From positions 1-53,681 of the forward strand of contig DATCYZ010000001.1 in NCBI GenBank assembly GCA_036526195.1: DNA of 53,681 nucleotides. Reading direction: 5' to 3'. The position numbers and the translations under genes are program-made. The DNA comes from DATCYZ01 sp036526195. Lineage in GTDB: Bacteria > Pseudomonadota > Gammaproteobacteria > Burkholderiales > SG8-39. Below are positions 35,790 to 44,580 of the stretch, in pieces; position 1 is the first letter of the stretch, and the number at the start of each line of letters is the position of its first letter. The notes under the pieces are model-generated. The model did no database searches, was not told the DNA's origin, and saw only the letters and a program-made list of their open reading frames with translations.

Positions 35790-37055
35790 ATGCAGACCAC
35801 ACTCGCCGATTTCATCCGCGGAACGCCCGAGGGCGACGAGGCGGAATCGATCCTGCGCAAATGCGTGCATTGCGGGTTCTGTACCGCCACCTGCCCGACC
35901 TACCAGTTGCTCGGCGACGAACTCGACGGGCCGCGCGGGCGCATCTACCTGGTCAAGCAACTGCTCGAAGGCGGGCCGGCCACGGCGCGCACGCAACTGC
36001 ACCTCGACCGCTGCCTCACCTGCCGCGCCTGCGAAACCACCTGTCCCTCCGGCGTGCGCTACGGGCGGCTGGCGGACATCGGCCGCAGGATCGTCGAGGC
36101 CCGCGTCGGACGTCCCCTGATGGAACGCGCGCGTCGCGCCGCGCTCGCCTTCGGACTGCCGCGCACGCGAGTGTTCGGCGCGCTCCTGCGGCTCGGTCAG
36201 CTGCTGCGCCCGCTGCTCCCGGGTGCGCTGAAGGCGCAGGTGCCGGTGCCCGCGGCGCCGGCGGGCGCGTGGCCGGCGCCGCGGCACGCGCGGCGCATGC
36301 TGGCGCTGGCGGGCTGCGTGCAACCGGCCCTCGCGCCGCGCATCAATGCCGCCGCGGCGCGGGTGCTCGATCGCGCGGGCATCTCGCTCATCGAGGCCGC
36401 GGGCGCGGGCTGCTGCGGTGCGGTGCGCTATCACCTGAACGCGCAGGCCGCGGGGCTGGAGGACGCCCGGCGACTGATCGACGCATGGGCGCCGTTCCTC
36501 GACGGCCCGCAGGCGGTCGAGGCGATCGTCATGACCGCGAGCGGCTGCGGGGCCATGGTGCGCGAGTTCGATCACCTGTTGCGCGACGATCCCGTGTACC
36601 GGGACCGCGCCGCGCGCGTTAGCGCGATGACCCGCGACCTGTCCGAGGTCCTTGCAGACCTTCCCGTCGAACCCGGGCCGGCGCGCGCGGCCGCCCTGCG
36701 CGTGGCGTTCCACCCGCCCTGCACCCTGCAGCACGGCCAGCAGGTGCGCGGCGTTGTCGAGGGCGTGCTTGCGCGCGCGGGTTGCGAGCTTGCGCCCGTG
36801 GCCGATGCGCACCTGTGCTGCGGTTCCGCGGGCACCTACTCGATCCTCCAGCCGGCGCTCGCGCGCGAGTTGCGCGCGCGCAAGCTCGGCGCCCTGCAGT
36901 CGGGCCTGCCCGCCGAGATCGTCACCGCCAACATCGGCTGCCTGACCCATCTGGCGGCCGGCACGCAGACGCCGGTGCGCCACTGGATCGAGTTGCTCGA
37001 CGATCTGCAGGCGCCGCCCCCGGCCGACGCGGTGGTCCGGGTCGCGCGCGCCTGA
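35790..37055 (+). CDS. glcF: Glycolate oxidase iron-sulfur subunit
   Basis: A 421-residue protein carrying two [4Fe-4S] motifs at the N-terminus (CVHCGFCTATCP near residue 25 and CLTCRACETTCP near 75). Two CCG heterodisulfide-reductase-type domains follow, with AGCVQPALAP, GAGCCGAVRYHL and LCCGSAGTYSILQP. It carries electrons from the GlcD/E flavins toward the quinone pool. The gap to glcE is 51 nt with no obvious terminator, so it belongs to the same operon. Confidence 0.95.
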   Translation: MQTTLADFIRGTPEGDEAESILRKCVHCGFCTATCPTYQLLGDELDGPRGRIYLVKQLLEGGPATARTQLHLDRCLTCRACETTCPSGVRYGRLADIGRRIVEARVGRPLMERARRAALAFGLPRTRVFGALLRLGQLLRPLLPGALKAQVPVPAAPAGAWPAPRHARRMLALAGCVQPALAPRINAAAARVLDRAGISLIEAAGAGCCGAVRYHLNAQAAGLEDARRLIDAWAPFLDGPQAVEAIVMTASGCGAMVREFDHLLRDDPVYRDRAARVSAMTRDLSEVLADLPVEPGPARAAALRVAFHPPCTLQHGQQVRGVVEGVLARAGCELAPVADAHLCCGSAGTYSILQPALARELRARKLGALQSGLPAEIVTANIGCLTHLAAGTQTPVRHWIELLDDLQAPPPADAVVRVARA

Positions 37056-37078
37056 GCGCGCACCGTTCGTAGGTCGCC

Positions 37079-39871
37079 ATGGCTCGCCCGGCGGCAGCAT
37101 TGAAAGAATCCGTCATCAGTGCGGGAATTGCACGGCTACGCCGCGCACTTGTGCGTAGCGTGGCCGGCATGAACTCCAGCACCCCTGCGGAAGACACCGA
37201 ATCCGGCGAGGCCGCAACGCCGGTTCCGCCCCGCATCGACGGCGACGGTCCAGACCGGATCGAGGTCGCACGCGTCGCCCTGCAGTTCCGGCTCGGGCGC
37301 GCCGCCTATGTCGCGAGCCCGGTCTACGCCATGCTGATGCTGGTGCTGCTCTGGCGCCCGAGTTGGGAGGCGGCGCTGGTGGGCTGGTTCGCGGTGCTGC
37401 TCGGCGTCAGCCTGGCGCGCGCCGGCGTGCACCTCGCCTATGTGCGCGCGCAGGGGCATCCCTGGCGCGACTGGGAGCGGCGCTTCGCGCTTGGCGCCTT
37501 CGCCGCCGGGGTTGCCTGGGCGGCCGCGCCCGTCCTGTTCTTCGCCGCCGAGGACCCGCTGCTCCAGCTTGCCGTCATGTTCGTGGTCGGCGGCAGCATC
37601 GTCGGCGCGACCGGTCTGTATGCGCCGAGCACGCTGGCGCTCTACGCCTATGTCCTGCCGCCGCTCATCGCGATGGGGGGGCAGCTCGCCGCACAGGGCG
37701 GCAGCACCTATGGCGTGCTGGCCTTCGCCATCGGCATGCTCGCCGCGGTGTTGGTGCGGGTGCACCACGACCTGCGCCAATCCGTGGTCGATGGACTTCG
37801 CCTGCGGGAGGAGAACGCGCAGCTGGTGCGGCGCGCGGAGGCGAGTGAAGCCTGGATGCGCGACGCCATCGAAAGCATCCCCGACGGGGTTGCTGTATTC
37901 GATGAAGGCGACCGGCTGCTCGCCTGCAACGCAGCCTGGGCAACGCTCTATGGCGAGGGGCGCGCGCCGGACGCGCTGACCGGCCTGACGTATCGCGAGT
38001 TCGCGTCCGCCGCCTTCGATGCCGAGGCGCGCGCCGGGCAGTTCGCCGGGAGGCGCGAGGCCTGGGTCGAGGCGCGGCTGGCGGAACGCCAGCGCGCAGA
38101 GGGCGAGCTGGTGCAGATGCGCGCGCGTGACGGGCGCTGGCTGCAGCGGCGCGACCTGCGTTCCGGGCGCGGCGGCTGGCTCAGCCTGTTCACCGATGTC
38201 AGCGCGCTCAAGGGCGCGCACGAGCGCTACGTAAACCTGCTCGCCGAGGAGAACGCGGTGCTCGACACGCTGCCGGTGGGCGTGGCCTTCGTCGAGCACG
38301 GCAGGATCTCGCGCTGCAACCGGCGGCTCGAGCTGATGCTCGGGCATGCGCCTGGCGCGCTGCGCGACCGCACGACGCGCGTCTGGTACGCATCGGACGC
38401 CGAGTGGGAGGAGCGCTGGCGCGCCGTCGAGGCGCAACTGGCGGCCGGCGGCGTGGTCGAGTCCGAGCTCGAGCTGACGCGCGCCGACGGCAGCCGCCTC
38501 GGCTGCCACCTGCTCGGGCGCCTGCTGGAACCCGGGGCGCTGCAGGGCGTGGCCATCCTGACCTTCACCGATGTCGACGAGCGCCTGTCCGCGCTGCACG
38601 CGCTGCGGCGCAGCGAGGGCATGTATCGCGACCTGGTGGAAACCTCGAACGACCTCATCTGGTCGATGGACCTCGAGGGTCGCTGGACCTACCTGAACGC
38701 GGCGGCGGTGCGCAGGATCTACGGCTGCGATCCGGGCGATCTGCTCGGACGGCCGTTCGCGGAGGTGCTCGCGCCGGCGGTGCGCGAGCGCGATCTCGCG
38801 GTGTTCCGGCGCCTGCTCGAAGGCGAGCCGGTGTTCAACTACGAAACCCGCCATGTGCGCCACGACGGCTCCACCGTCGACCTGTCCTTCAATGCCATCG
38901 CGCTGCGCGACGCGCGCGGCGCCGTCGTCGGAACGACCGGCACCGCGCGCGACGTCACCGAGCACCGGCGCGCCGCCGCCGCGCTCTATGAAACCGTGGA
39001 AAAGCTGCGACTCGCCGTCGAGGTGGCCGACCTCTACTACTGGGAATGGGATGCGGTCACCGACGCACTCAGCTTCGGGCACACGCCGGGCGCGCTGGTG
39101 GGCTCGGCCGGCGGGCGCGTGATGCAGGGCGAGGACTACGTGCAGCGCGTGCACCCGGAGGATCGGGATCGCTTCCTCGCGGCGCGCAGCGCCACCCTCG
39201 GGCGCGGCGAGGCCTTCATCTGCGAATACCGGGTGATCGGCGAAGGCGCCGTGACACGCTGGTTCGCCGCGCGCGGCCGCGCGGCGTTCGATGTCGCGGG
39301 CCGCGTCAGCCGCGGCATCGGCGTTTCGCAGGACATCACCGACCGCAAGAGAAGCGAAGAGGAGGCGCGCTTCCTCGCGCACCACGATTCGCTCACCGCG
39401 CTGCCGAACCGGCGCTTGCTCGACGACCGTCTCAAGCAGGCGCTGTTCCTCGCCCAGCGCCGCGCGGCGCGGCTCGCGGTGCTGCTGGTGGACCTCGACG
39501 GCTTCAAGCGGGTGAACGACGTGCTCGGCCATCGCGCCGGCGACGCGGTGCTGCGCGAGGCCGCGCAGCGCCTCGCGGGCTGCGTGCGCAAGGCCGACAC
39601 CCTTGCGCGCCAGGGCGGCGACGAATTCGTCATCGTCATCCCCGACCTGCAGAACGAGGCTGATTGCCAAGTGGTGGCGGAGAAGATCCTGCTCGCGCTC
39701 ACGCCGGAGTTCAAGGTCGACGGCCAGACCTTCCGCATCGGCGCAAGCATCGGAATTTCGGTCTACCCCGACGATGCGGGCGACGGCGAGACGCTGCTGC
39801 GCAACGCCGATGTCGCGATGTACCGGGCGAAGGAACTGGGGAAAAACAATTACAGGTTTTACGCGCGCTGA
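37079..39871 (+). CDS. Membrane-bound PAS-GGDEF diguanylate cyclase
   Basis: Up to 930 residues. Residues about 65-215 form an N-terminal membrane domain of about six helices (YAMLMLVLLWRPSWEAALVG to TYGVLAFAIGMLAAVLVRVH). Then come about four PAS domains: near 255 (MRDAIESIPDGVAVFDEGDR), 385 (VLDTLPVGVAFVEHG), 510 (MYRDLVETSNDLIWSMDLEG) and 640 (RLAVEVADLYYWEWD). The C-terminal GGDEF domain has LTALPNRRLLDDR, intact RQGGDEFVIVI, and an inhibitory RxxD (RKAD) just before it. It makes cyclic di-GMP, and no EAL domain is present. ATG 37079 is assumed; ATG 37169 is an alternative. Confidence 0.9.
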   Translation: MARPAAALKESVISAGIARLRRALVRSVAGMNSSTPAEDTESGEAATPVPPRIDGDGPDRIEVARVALQFRLGRAAYVASPVYAMLMLVLLWRPSWEAALVGWFAVLLGVSLARAGVHLAYVRAQGHPWRDWERRFALGAFAAGVAWAAAPVLFFAAEDPLLQLAVMFVVGGSIVGATGLYAPSTLALYAYVLPPLIAMGGQLAAQGGSTYGVLAFAIGMLAAVLVRVHHDLRQSVVDGLRLREENAQLVRRAEASEAWMRDAIESIPDGVAVFDEGDRLLACNAAWATLYGEGRAPDALTGLTYREFASAAFDAEARAGQFAGRREAWVEARLAERQRAEGELVQMRARDGRWLQRRDLRSGRGGWLSLFTDVSALKGAHERYVNLLAEENAVLDTLPVGVAFVEHGRISRCNRRLELMLGHAPGALRDRTTRVWYASDAEWEERWRAVEAQLAAGGVVESELELTRADGSRLGCHLLGRLLEPGALQGVAILTFTDVDERLSALHALRRSEGMYRDLVETSNDLIWSMDLEGRWTYLNAAAVRRIYGCDPGDLLGRPFAEVLAPAVRERDLAVFRRLLEGEPVFNYETRHVRHDGSTVDLSFNAIALRDARGAVVGTTGTARDVTEHRRAAAALYETVEKLRLAVEVADLYYWEWDAVTDALSFGHTPGALVGSAGGRVMQGEDYVQRVHPEDRDRFLAARSATLGRGEAFICEYRVIGEGAVTRWFAARGRAAFDVAGRVSRGIGVSQDITDRKRSEEEARFLAHHDSLTALPNRRLLDDRLKQALFLAQRRAARLAVLLVDLDGFKRVNDVLGHRAGDAVLREAAQRLAGCVRKADTLARQGGDEFVIVIPDLQNEADCQVVAEKILLALTPEFKVDGQTFRIGASIGISVYPDDAGDGETLLRNADVAMYRAKELGKNNYRFYAR

Positions 39872-39888
39872 CGCGCGCTAAAAACCTG
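39853..39888. repeat. Inverted repeat spanning the stop codon of the GGDEF gene
   Basis: CAGGTTTT and AAAACCTG are the outer arms, and GCGCGC-TGAC-GCGCGC the inner arms, with the TGA stop in the loop. It is the first of three consecutive hairpins in this intergenic region. Confidence 0.6.
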
Positions 39889-39901
39889 CTGCAGGTCGGA
39901 T

Positions 39902-39932
39902 GCGGGGAGGAGGGGCGGCCCCTCCTCCCCGC
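39902..39932. repeat. Long GC-rich hairpin
   Basis: GCGGGGAGGAGGGG-CGG-CCCCTCCTCCCCGC is a perfect 14-bp stem with a 3-nt loop. There is no following T-run. It is likely an mRNA-end or factor-dependent termination structure. Confidence 0.7.
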
Positions 39933-39988
39933 GGCCCGCCACCCCGCCTGGAAGATCGGCGCGCGCCAACCGTGCGTGCGCCAACTCC

Positions 39989-40011
39989 AAAAAGGGGGCT
40001 GCCCCCTTTTT
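39989..40011. terminator. Rho-independent terminator before the MsbA-like gene
   Basis: AAAAAGGGGG-CTG-CCCCCTTTTT, a 10-bp perfect stem with a terminal T-run, works in either direction. It separates the GGDEF gene from the exporter gene, which therefore needs its own promoter; TATAGT at 40033-40038 is the candidate -10. Confidence 0.85.
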
Positions 40012-40044
40012 CTTGCTGCGGGTGGGCGGCGTTATAGTGGGCGC

Positions 40045-41853
40045 ATGAGTGTTTTCGATCCTGCGCCGGCGGCACGGCAGCGGCTTGGCGACTGGGCGCA
40101 GTTCGTGCGGCTTGCCCGTTTCCTGAAGCCGTACCGCCTGCGGGTGGCGGCGGCCATCGTGGCGCTGCTCTTCGCCGCGGCCACCGTGCTGGCGCTCGGC
40201 CAGGGCCTGCGCCTGGTGGTGGACCACGGCTTTGGCAGCGGCGACCCGCGCCTGCTCGACCAGGCGCTTGCCGCGATGATCGCGCTCGCGGCCACGCTCG
40301 CGGCGGCAACCTACCTGCGCTTTTACCTGATGATGACCACCGGCGAGCGGGTCATCACCGACCTGCGCCGCGCGGTGTTCGACCACATCCTCGGGCTCGA
40401 GCCGGCGTTCTTCGAGGTGACGCGCACCGGCGAGGTGATCTCGCGGCTGACCGCCGACACCACGCTGCTGCAGCAGGTGATCGGGTATCAGCTCTCGATG
40501 TTCGTGAGGAACGTCCTCATGATGGTCGGCGCCGCGATCATGCTCTTCGTGGTGAGCTGGAAGCTCGCGCTGCTGGTGCTGCTCGGCATCCCGCTGACGC
40601 TTGCGCCGATCCTGATCCTCGGGCGGCGCGTGCGGCACCTGTCGCGCGCGAACCAGGACCGCGTCGCGGACGTTTCCGCCTACGTCGACGAGGCTGTGCA
40701 CGAGATCCGCACCGTGCAGGCGTACGCTCACGAGGACGCGGACCGCGCGGCCTTCGGCACCCACGCCGAGGCGGCCTACGACGCCGGCCAGAAACGCATC
40801 GCGCAGAAGGCGGTGCTGATCGCCGCGGTCATGCTGATCGCCTTCGTCGCGGTCGGCGTGATCCTCTGGGTGGGCGGGCATGACGTGCTCGCCGGGCGGG
40901 TCACGGCGGGCGAACTCTCGGCCTTCGTCTTCTACGCCATGGTGGTCGCCACAGGCGCAGGCACCGTTTCGGAAGTGTGGGGCGAGTTGCAGCGGGCCGC
41001 CGGGGCGACCGAGCGTCTGCTCGAACTGCTCGAGCGCCGGCCCGCGATCGTCGCGCCCGCGGCGCCGGCCACGGCGCCCAGCGGCGCGCTCGGGATCGCC
41101 TTCGAGGCGGTGAACTTCGAGTATCCGTCGCGCCCCGGGCAGTCCGCGCTCGCCGATTTTTCCCTCTCCGTGGTGGCCGGCGAGCGCGTGGCGCTCGTCG
41201 GGCCTTCAGGGGCCGGCAAGTCGACGGTGTTCGCGCTGCTCGCGCGCTTCTACGATCCGCAATCCGGCGCGGTGCGCGTCGGTGCAACCGACGTGCGTGC
41301 GCTGGATCCGCGCGATCTGCGCCGCCTGATCGCGGTGGTGCCGCAGGATCCGGTGATCTTCGCCGCCAGCGTGGTCGACAATGTGCGCTACGGCCGGCCG
41401 CAGGCGAGCCGGGCCGAGGTCGAACGCGCCTGCGAGCAGGCCTTCGCGCTCGAGTTCGTCGAGCGCCTGCCGCAGGGCCTCGACACCGTGCTTGGCGAAC
41501 GCGGCGTGACGCTCTCGGGTGGCCAGCGCCAGCGCCTGTCGATTGCGCGCGCCCTGCTCGCCGACCGGCCGCTCTTGCTGCTCGACGAGGCCACCAGCGC
41601 GCTCGACGCGGCGAGTGAGCGCATGGTGCAGCAGGCGCTGGAGGCCCTCGAGCGCGGGCGCACCACGCTGGTGATCGCGCACCGCCTCGCCACCGTGCAG
41701 CACGCCGATCGCATCGTGGTGATGGACCGCGGTCGCATCGTGGCGCAGGGCACGCACGCCGAGTTGCTGCACGCCGGCGGGCTGTACGCCAGCCTCGCGC
41801 AACTGCAATTCCTCGACGCCGCGGGCGGCGTGCGCCTCGACAAGGCCGCCTGA
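40045..41853 (+). CDS. MsbA-like ABC exporter, fused membrane and ATPase domains
   Basis: The 602-residue half-transporter has six membrane helices in residues about 30-310, with the exporter line TRTGEVISRLTADTTLLQQV. The ATPase carries Walker A ALVGPSGAGKSTVFALL, Q-loop VVPQDPVIF, signature VTLSGGQRQRLSIARALL, Walker B LLLLDEATSALD and H-loop VIAHRLATV. It matches the lipid A/multidrug exporter branch common in betaproteobacteria (often called ABC transporter transmembrane/ATP-binding protein). TATAGT ends 6 nt before the ATG and there is no clear Shine-Dalgarno sequence, so the mRNA is possibly leaderless. The substrate is unknown. Confidence 0.92.
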   Translation: MSVFDPAPAARQRLGDWAQFVRLARFLKPYRLRVAAAIVALLFAAATVLALGQGLRLVVDHGFGSGDPRLLDQALAAMIALAATLAAATYLRFYLMMTTGERVITDLRRAVFDHILGLEPAFFEVTRTGEVISRLTADTTLLQQVIGYQLSMFVRNVLMMVGAAIMLFVVSWKLALLVLLGIPLTLAPILILGRRVRHLSRANQDRVADVSAYVDEAVHEIRTVQAYAHEDADRAAFGTHAEAAYDAGQKRIAQKAVLIAAVMLIAFVAVGVILWVGGHDVLAGRVTAGELSAFVFYAMVVATGAGTVSEVWGELQRAAGATERLLELLERRPAIVAPAAPATAPSGALGIAFEAVNFEYPSRPGQSALADFSLSVVAGERVALVGPSGAGKSTVFALLARFYDPQSGAVRVGATDVRALDPRDLRRLIAVVPQDPVIFAASVVDNVRYGRPQASRAEVERACEQAFALEFVERLPQGLDTVLGERGVTLSGGQRQRLSIARALLADRPLLLLDEATSALDAASERMVQQALEALERGRTTLVIAHRLATVQHADRIVVMDRGRIVAQGTHAELLHAGGLYASLAQLQFLDAAGGVRLDKAA

Positions 41854-41873
41854 GCGCCGTGTTTGGCCATTTA

Positions 41874-41889
41874 GTAACATATATGTTAC
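41874..41889. repeat. Dispersed AT-rich palindrome, copy 2
   Basis: GTAACATATATGTTAC, identical to the copies at 14766 and 49158, and extended by one A/T pair on each side (AGT...ACT). It lies 20 nt after the exporter stop and contains the ATG (41883) that is the best start of the next gene. The upstream GGCCAT is shared with copy 3, and the downstream GGGGGCT with copy 1. Confidence 0.85.
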
Positions 41890-43367
41890 TTATAGGGGGC
41901 TGCGCCGCGCCGCTGGCCGCCGCCGCGCCCCTGCAGGTCGGCTCGAAGCGCTTCACCGAGTCGTACGTGCTCGGCGAAGTGCTGGCGCAGACCGCGCGCG
42001 CCGCGGGCGCGCAGGCAGTGCACCGCCCGGGCCTCGGCAACACCGCGATCCTGCTCGAGGCGCTGAAAAGCGGGTCCATCGACCTTTACCCCGAGTACAC
42101 CGGCACCATCGCGCGCGAGATCCTGAAGACCGACGAACGGCTGGACCTTGCCGCGCTCGACGCGCGCCTTGCGCCGCTCGGCCTCGGCGCCGGCGTGCCG
42201 CTCGGCTTCAACAACACCTATGCCATCGGCCTGCGCAGAGACACCGCAGCGCGCCTCGGCGTGCGCGCCCTGAGCGACCTGGCCGCGCATCCGGCCCTGC
42301 GCCTCGGGCTATCGCACGAGTTCCTGGCGCGGCGCGACGGCTGGCCGGGGCTGAAGGCAGCCTACGGGCTGCCGCAGGCGGCGCCGCGCGGGCTGGACCA
42401 TGGCCTTGCCTACGAGGCGCTGGCCGCCGGGCAGGTGCAGGCCATCGACCTGTACTCGACCGACGCCAAGATCGCCCGCTACGACATCGTCGCGCTGGCC
42501 GACGACAAGGCGTTCTTTCCGGCCTACGACGCGGTGCTCCTGTACCGGCGCGAGGCGCCGGCGCGCCATCCGCAGGCCTTCGCCGCGCTCGCCCGGCTCG
42601 AGGCCCGCATCGACGCGGCCACCATGGTGCGACTGAATGCGCGCGCCGAACTGGACAAGCTGTCCTTCGAACAGGTGGCGCGCGAATTCCTCGCGGCGCC
42701 GCTCGCCGCCGGGCCGTCGCCTGCAGCGAAGCCGCAGCGCGGTGTCCTGCAGGCGCTGTTCGCGCCCGACCTCGGGCGCCTCGCGCTCGAGCATGCCGGG
42801 CTGGTGTTCGGCTCGCTTGCCGCGGCCCTGCTGGTCGGCGTGCCGCTCGGGGTGGCGGCGGCGCGCGTGCGCCTGCTTGCGCAACCGGTGCTCGCGCTCA
42901 CCGGGCTGGTGCAGACCATTCCTTCGCTCGCGCTGCTGGCCTTCCTCATTCCCCTCACCGGCACCATCGGCCTCGCGCCGGCCCTGCTTGCGCTCTTTCT
43001 CTATGCGCTGCTGCCGATCGTGCGTGGCACTCACGCCGGGCTGGCCGGCGTGCCGCGCGGGCTGATTGACGCGGGTGCCGCGCTGGGGCTTCGGCCGCGG
43101 CGCATCCTGACGCGCATCGAGTTGCCGCTCGCCGCGCCGGTGATCCTCGCCGGGGTCAAGACCTCCGCCGTCATCAACGTGGGCACCGCGACCGTGGCGG
43201 CCTTCATCGGCGCGGGCGGCTTCGGCGAGCGCATCGCGCAGGGCCTCGCGCTGAACGACCATGCGCTGCTGTTGGCCGGGGCGCTGCCCGCGGCGGCGCT
43301 TGCGCTCGTCGTGCACGCGGGCTTCGAGCTGGCCGAACGAGGTATCGTGCCGCGCGGACTGCGCTAG
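41883..43367 (+). CDS. Osmoprotectant (glycine betaine/choline) ABC transporter, binding-protein/permease fusion
   Basis: About 494 residues. The N-terminal half is an OpuAC-type binding domain (LQVGSKRFTESYVLGEVLAQ, IDLYPEYTGTIAREIL, NNTYAIGLR, VQAIDLYSTDAKI). The C-terminal half is a BPD-type permease with about six helices and the EAA-like loop DAGAALGLRPRRILTRIELP. Such fusions import betaine, choline or carnitine. The start is odd: ATG 41883 (or GTG 41859) lies in or before the palindrome, and the short hydrophobic leader (LLIGGCAAPLAAAA) lacks the usual basic residues. No ATP-binding subunit gene is adjacent; the next gene is pntAa. Confidence 0.87.
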   Translation: MLLIGGCAAPLAAAAPLQVGSKRFTESYVLGEVLAQTARAAGAQAVHRPGLGNTAILLEALKSGSIDLYPEYTGTIAREILKTDERLDLAALDARLAPLGLGAGVPLGFNNTYAIGLRRDTAARLGVRALSDLAAHPALRLGLSHEFLARRDGWPGLKAAYGLPQAAPRGLDHGLAYEALAAGQVQAIDLYSTDAKIARYDIVALADDKAFFPAYDAVLLYRREAPARHPQAFAALARLEARIDAATMVRLNARAELDKLSFEQVAREFLAAPLAAGPSPAAKPQRGVLQALFAPDLGRLALEHAGLVFGSLAAALLVGVPLGVAAARVRLLAQPVLALTGLVQTIPSLALLAFLIPLTGTIGLAPALLALFLYALLPIVRGTHAGLAGVPRGLIDAGAALGLRPRRILTRIELPLAAPVILAGVKTSAVINVGTATVAAFIGAGGFGERIAQGLALNDHALLLAGALPAAALALVVHAGFELAERGIVPRGLR

Positions 43368-43453
43368 AATCGGGTCCCTCGGCTGCGCCCCCCGGAGCGG
43401 TGCTTTCCGGCGATGGCGTTACCCACAGACAAATCAAGCAGGGAGTCCACCCC

Positions 43454-44578
43454 ATGAGAATCGGCGTTCCCGCCGAAACCCGAGCGGGCGAGACGCGTGT
43501 CGCGGCAACACCGGAAACGGTGAAGCGACTGGCGGCCGCGCACGAGGTGCGCGTCCAGGCCGGTGCGGGCGCGAAGGCAAGCTATCCGGACCAGAGCTAC
43601 GTGGACGCGGGCGCGAAGATCGTCGCCGCGGCCGCCGAGGCCTGGGACGCCGACATCGTGCTCAAGGTGCGTTCCCTGCAGGACGAGGAAGTCGGCCTGC
43701 TGCGGCAGGGGTCCACGCTCATCGGACTGCTCGACCCGTTCAACCCCGCTGGCCTCGAGGCGATCGCGAAGAAGGGCGTGAACGGCTTTGCCATGGAACT
43801 GCTGCCGCGCATGGTCTCGCGCGGCCAGGCCATGGACGTGCTCTCCTCGCAGGCCAACATCGCCGGCTACAAGGCGGTGATGCTCGCCGCGGCGCACTAC
43901 GGTCGCTTCTTCCCGATGCTGATGACCGCCGCCGGGACGGTGAAGGCGGCGCGCGTGCTGGTGCTCGGCGCCGGCGTGGCCGGACTGCAGGCGGTGGCCA
44001 CGGCCAAGCGCCTGGGCGCGGTGATCGAGGCCTCCGACGTGCGGCCCTCGGTGAAGGAGCAGATCGAGTCGCTGGGCGCGAAGTTTCTCGACGTGCCCTA
44101 CCTGACGGACGAGGAGCGCGAGATCGCCGAGGGCGCGGGCGGCTACGCCCGGCCGATGCCCGCGGACTGGATGAAGCGCCAGGCCGAGGCGGTGCACCAG
44201 AAGGCGCTGCAATCGGACATCGTGATCACCACCGCCCTGATCCCGGGACGCCCGGCGCCGGTGCTGATCCGGGAAGAGACCGTGAAGGGCATGAAGCCCG
44301 GCTCGGTGCTGGTCGACCTCGCCATCGAGCAGGGCGGCAACTGCCCGCTCACCGAGCGCGACCAGATCGTGCAGAAGTACGGTGTCACCCTGATCGGCAT
44401 CGCCAACCTGCCGGCCACGGTGCCGACCGACGCCTCCGCCCTGTACGCACGCAACCTGCTGAACATGCTCGGCCTGATGCTCGACGCCAAGAGCGGGGAA
44501 TTCAAGATCGATCGCGAAGACGAGATCATCGCCGGCACGCTGGTGTGCGCCGGCGGCGAACTCCTCGAAAAGGCATAG
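43454..44578 (+). CDS. pntAa: NAD(P) transhydrogenase subunit alpha part 1
   Basis: The 374-residue NAD(H)-binding domain I of the proton-pumping transhydrogenase begins MRIGVPAETRAGETRVAATP, followed by the alanine-dehydrogenase-like core (VLVLGAGVAGLQAVATAKRL) with the conserved RQD-loop area and SDVRPSVKEQIESLGAKFLD. It is encoded separately from the membrane part, as in Rhodospirillum and many betaproteobacteria. Start ATG 43454 follows an AGGGAG site. The membrane subunit gene comes 2 nt later. TAGAAT at 43365 may be its -10. Confidence 0.96.
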   Translation: MRIGVPAETRAGETRVAATPETVKRLAAAHEVRVQAGAGAKASYPDQSYVDAGAKIVAAAAEAWDADIVLKVRSLQDEEVGLLRQGSTLIGLLDPFNPAGLEAIAKKGVNGFAMELLPRMVSRGQAMDVLSSQANIAGYKAVMLAAAHYGRFFPMLMTAAGTVKAARVLVLGAGVAGLQAVATAKRLGAVIEASDVRPSVKEQIESLGAKFLDVPYLTDEEREIAEGAGGYARPMPADWMKRQAEAVHQKALQSDIVITTALIPGRPAPVLIREETVKGMKPGSVLVDLAIEQGGNCPLTERDQIVQKYGVTLIGIANLPATVPTDASALYARNLLNMLGLMLDAKSGEFKIDREDEIIAGTLVCAGGELLEKA

Positions 44579-44580
44579 CC

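Noticed and set aside
34329..37100. A 923-codon open frame on the minus strand opposite glcE-glcF
   Set aside because: It runs antisense to well-supported glcE and glcF, is rich in Arg, Ala, Gly and His as expected from a GC-rich complementary strand, and shows no recognisable domain.
37136..39670. An 844-codon minus-strand open frame opposite the PAS-GGDEF gene
   Set aside because: Antisense shadow of a gene with clear PAS and GGDEF motifs; its composition is typical of a complementary frame in high-GC DNA.
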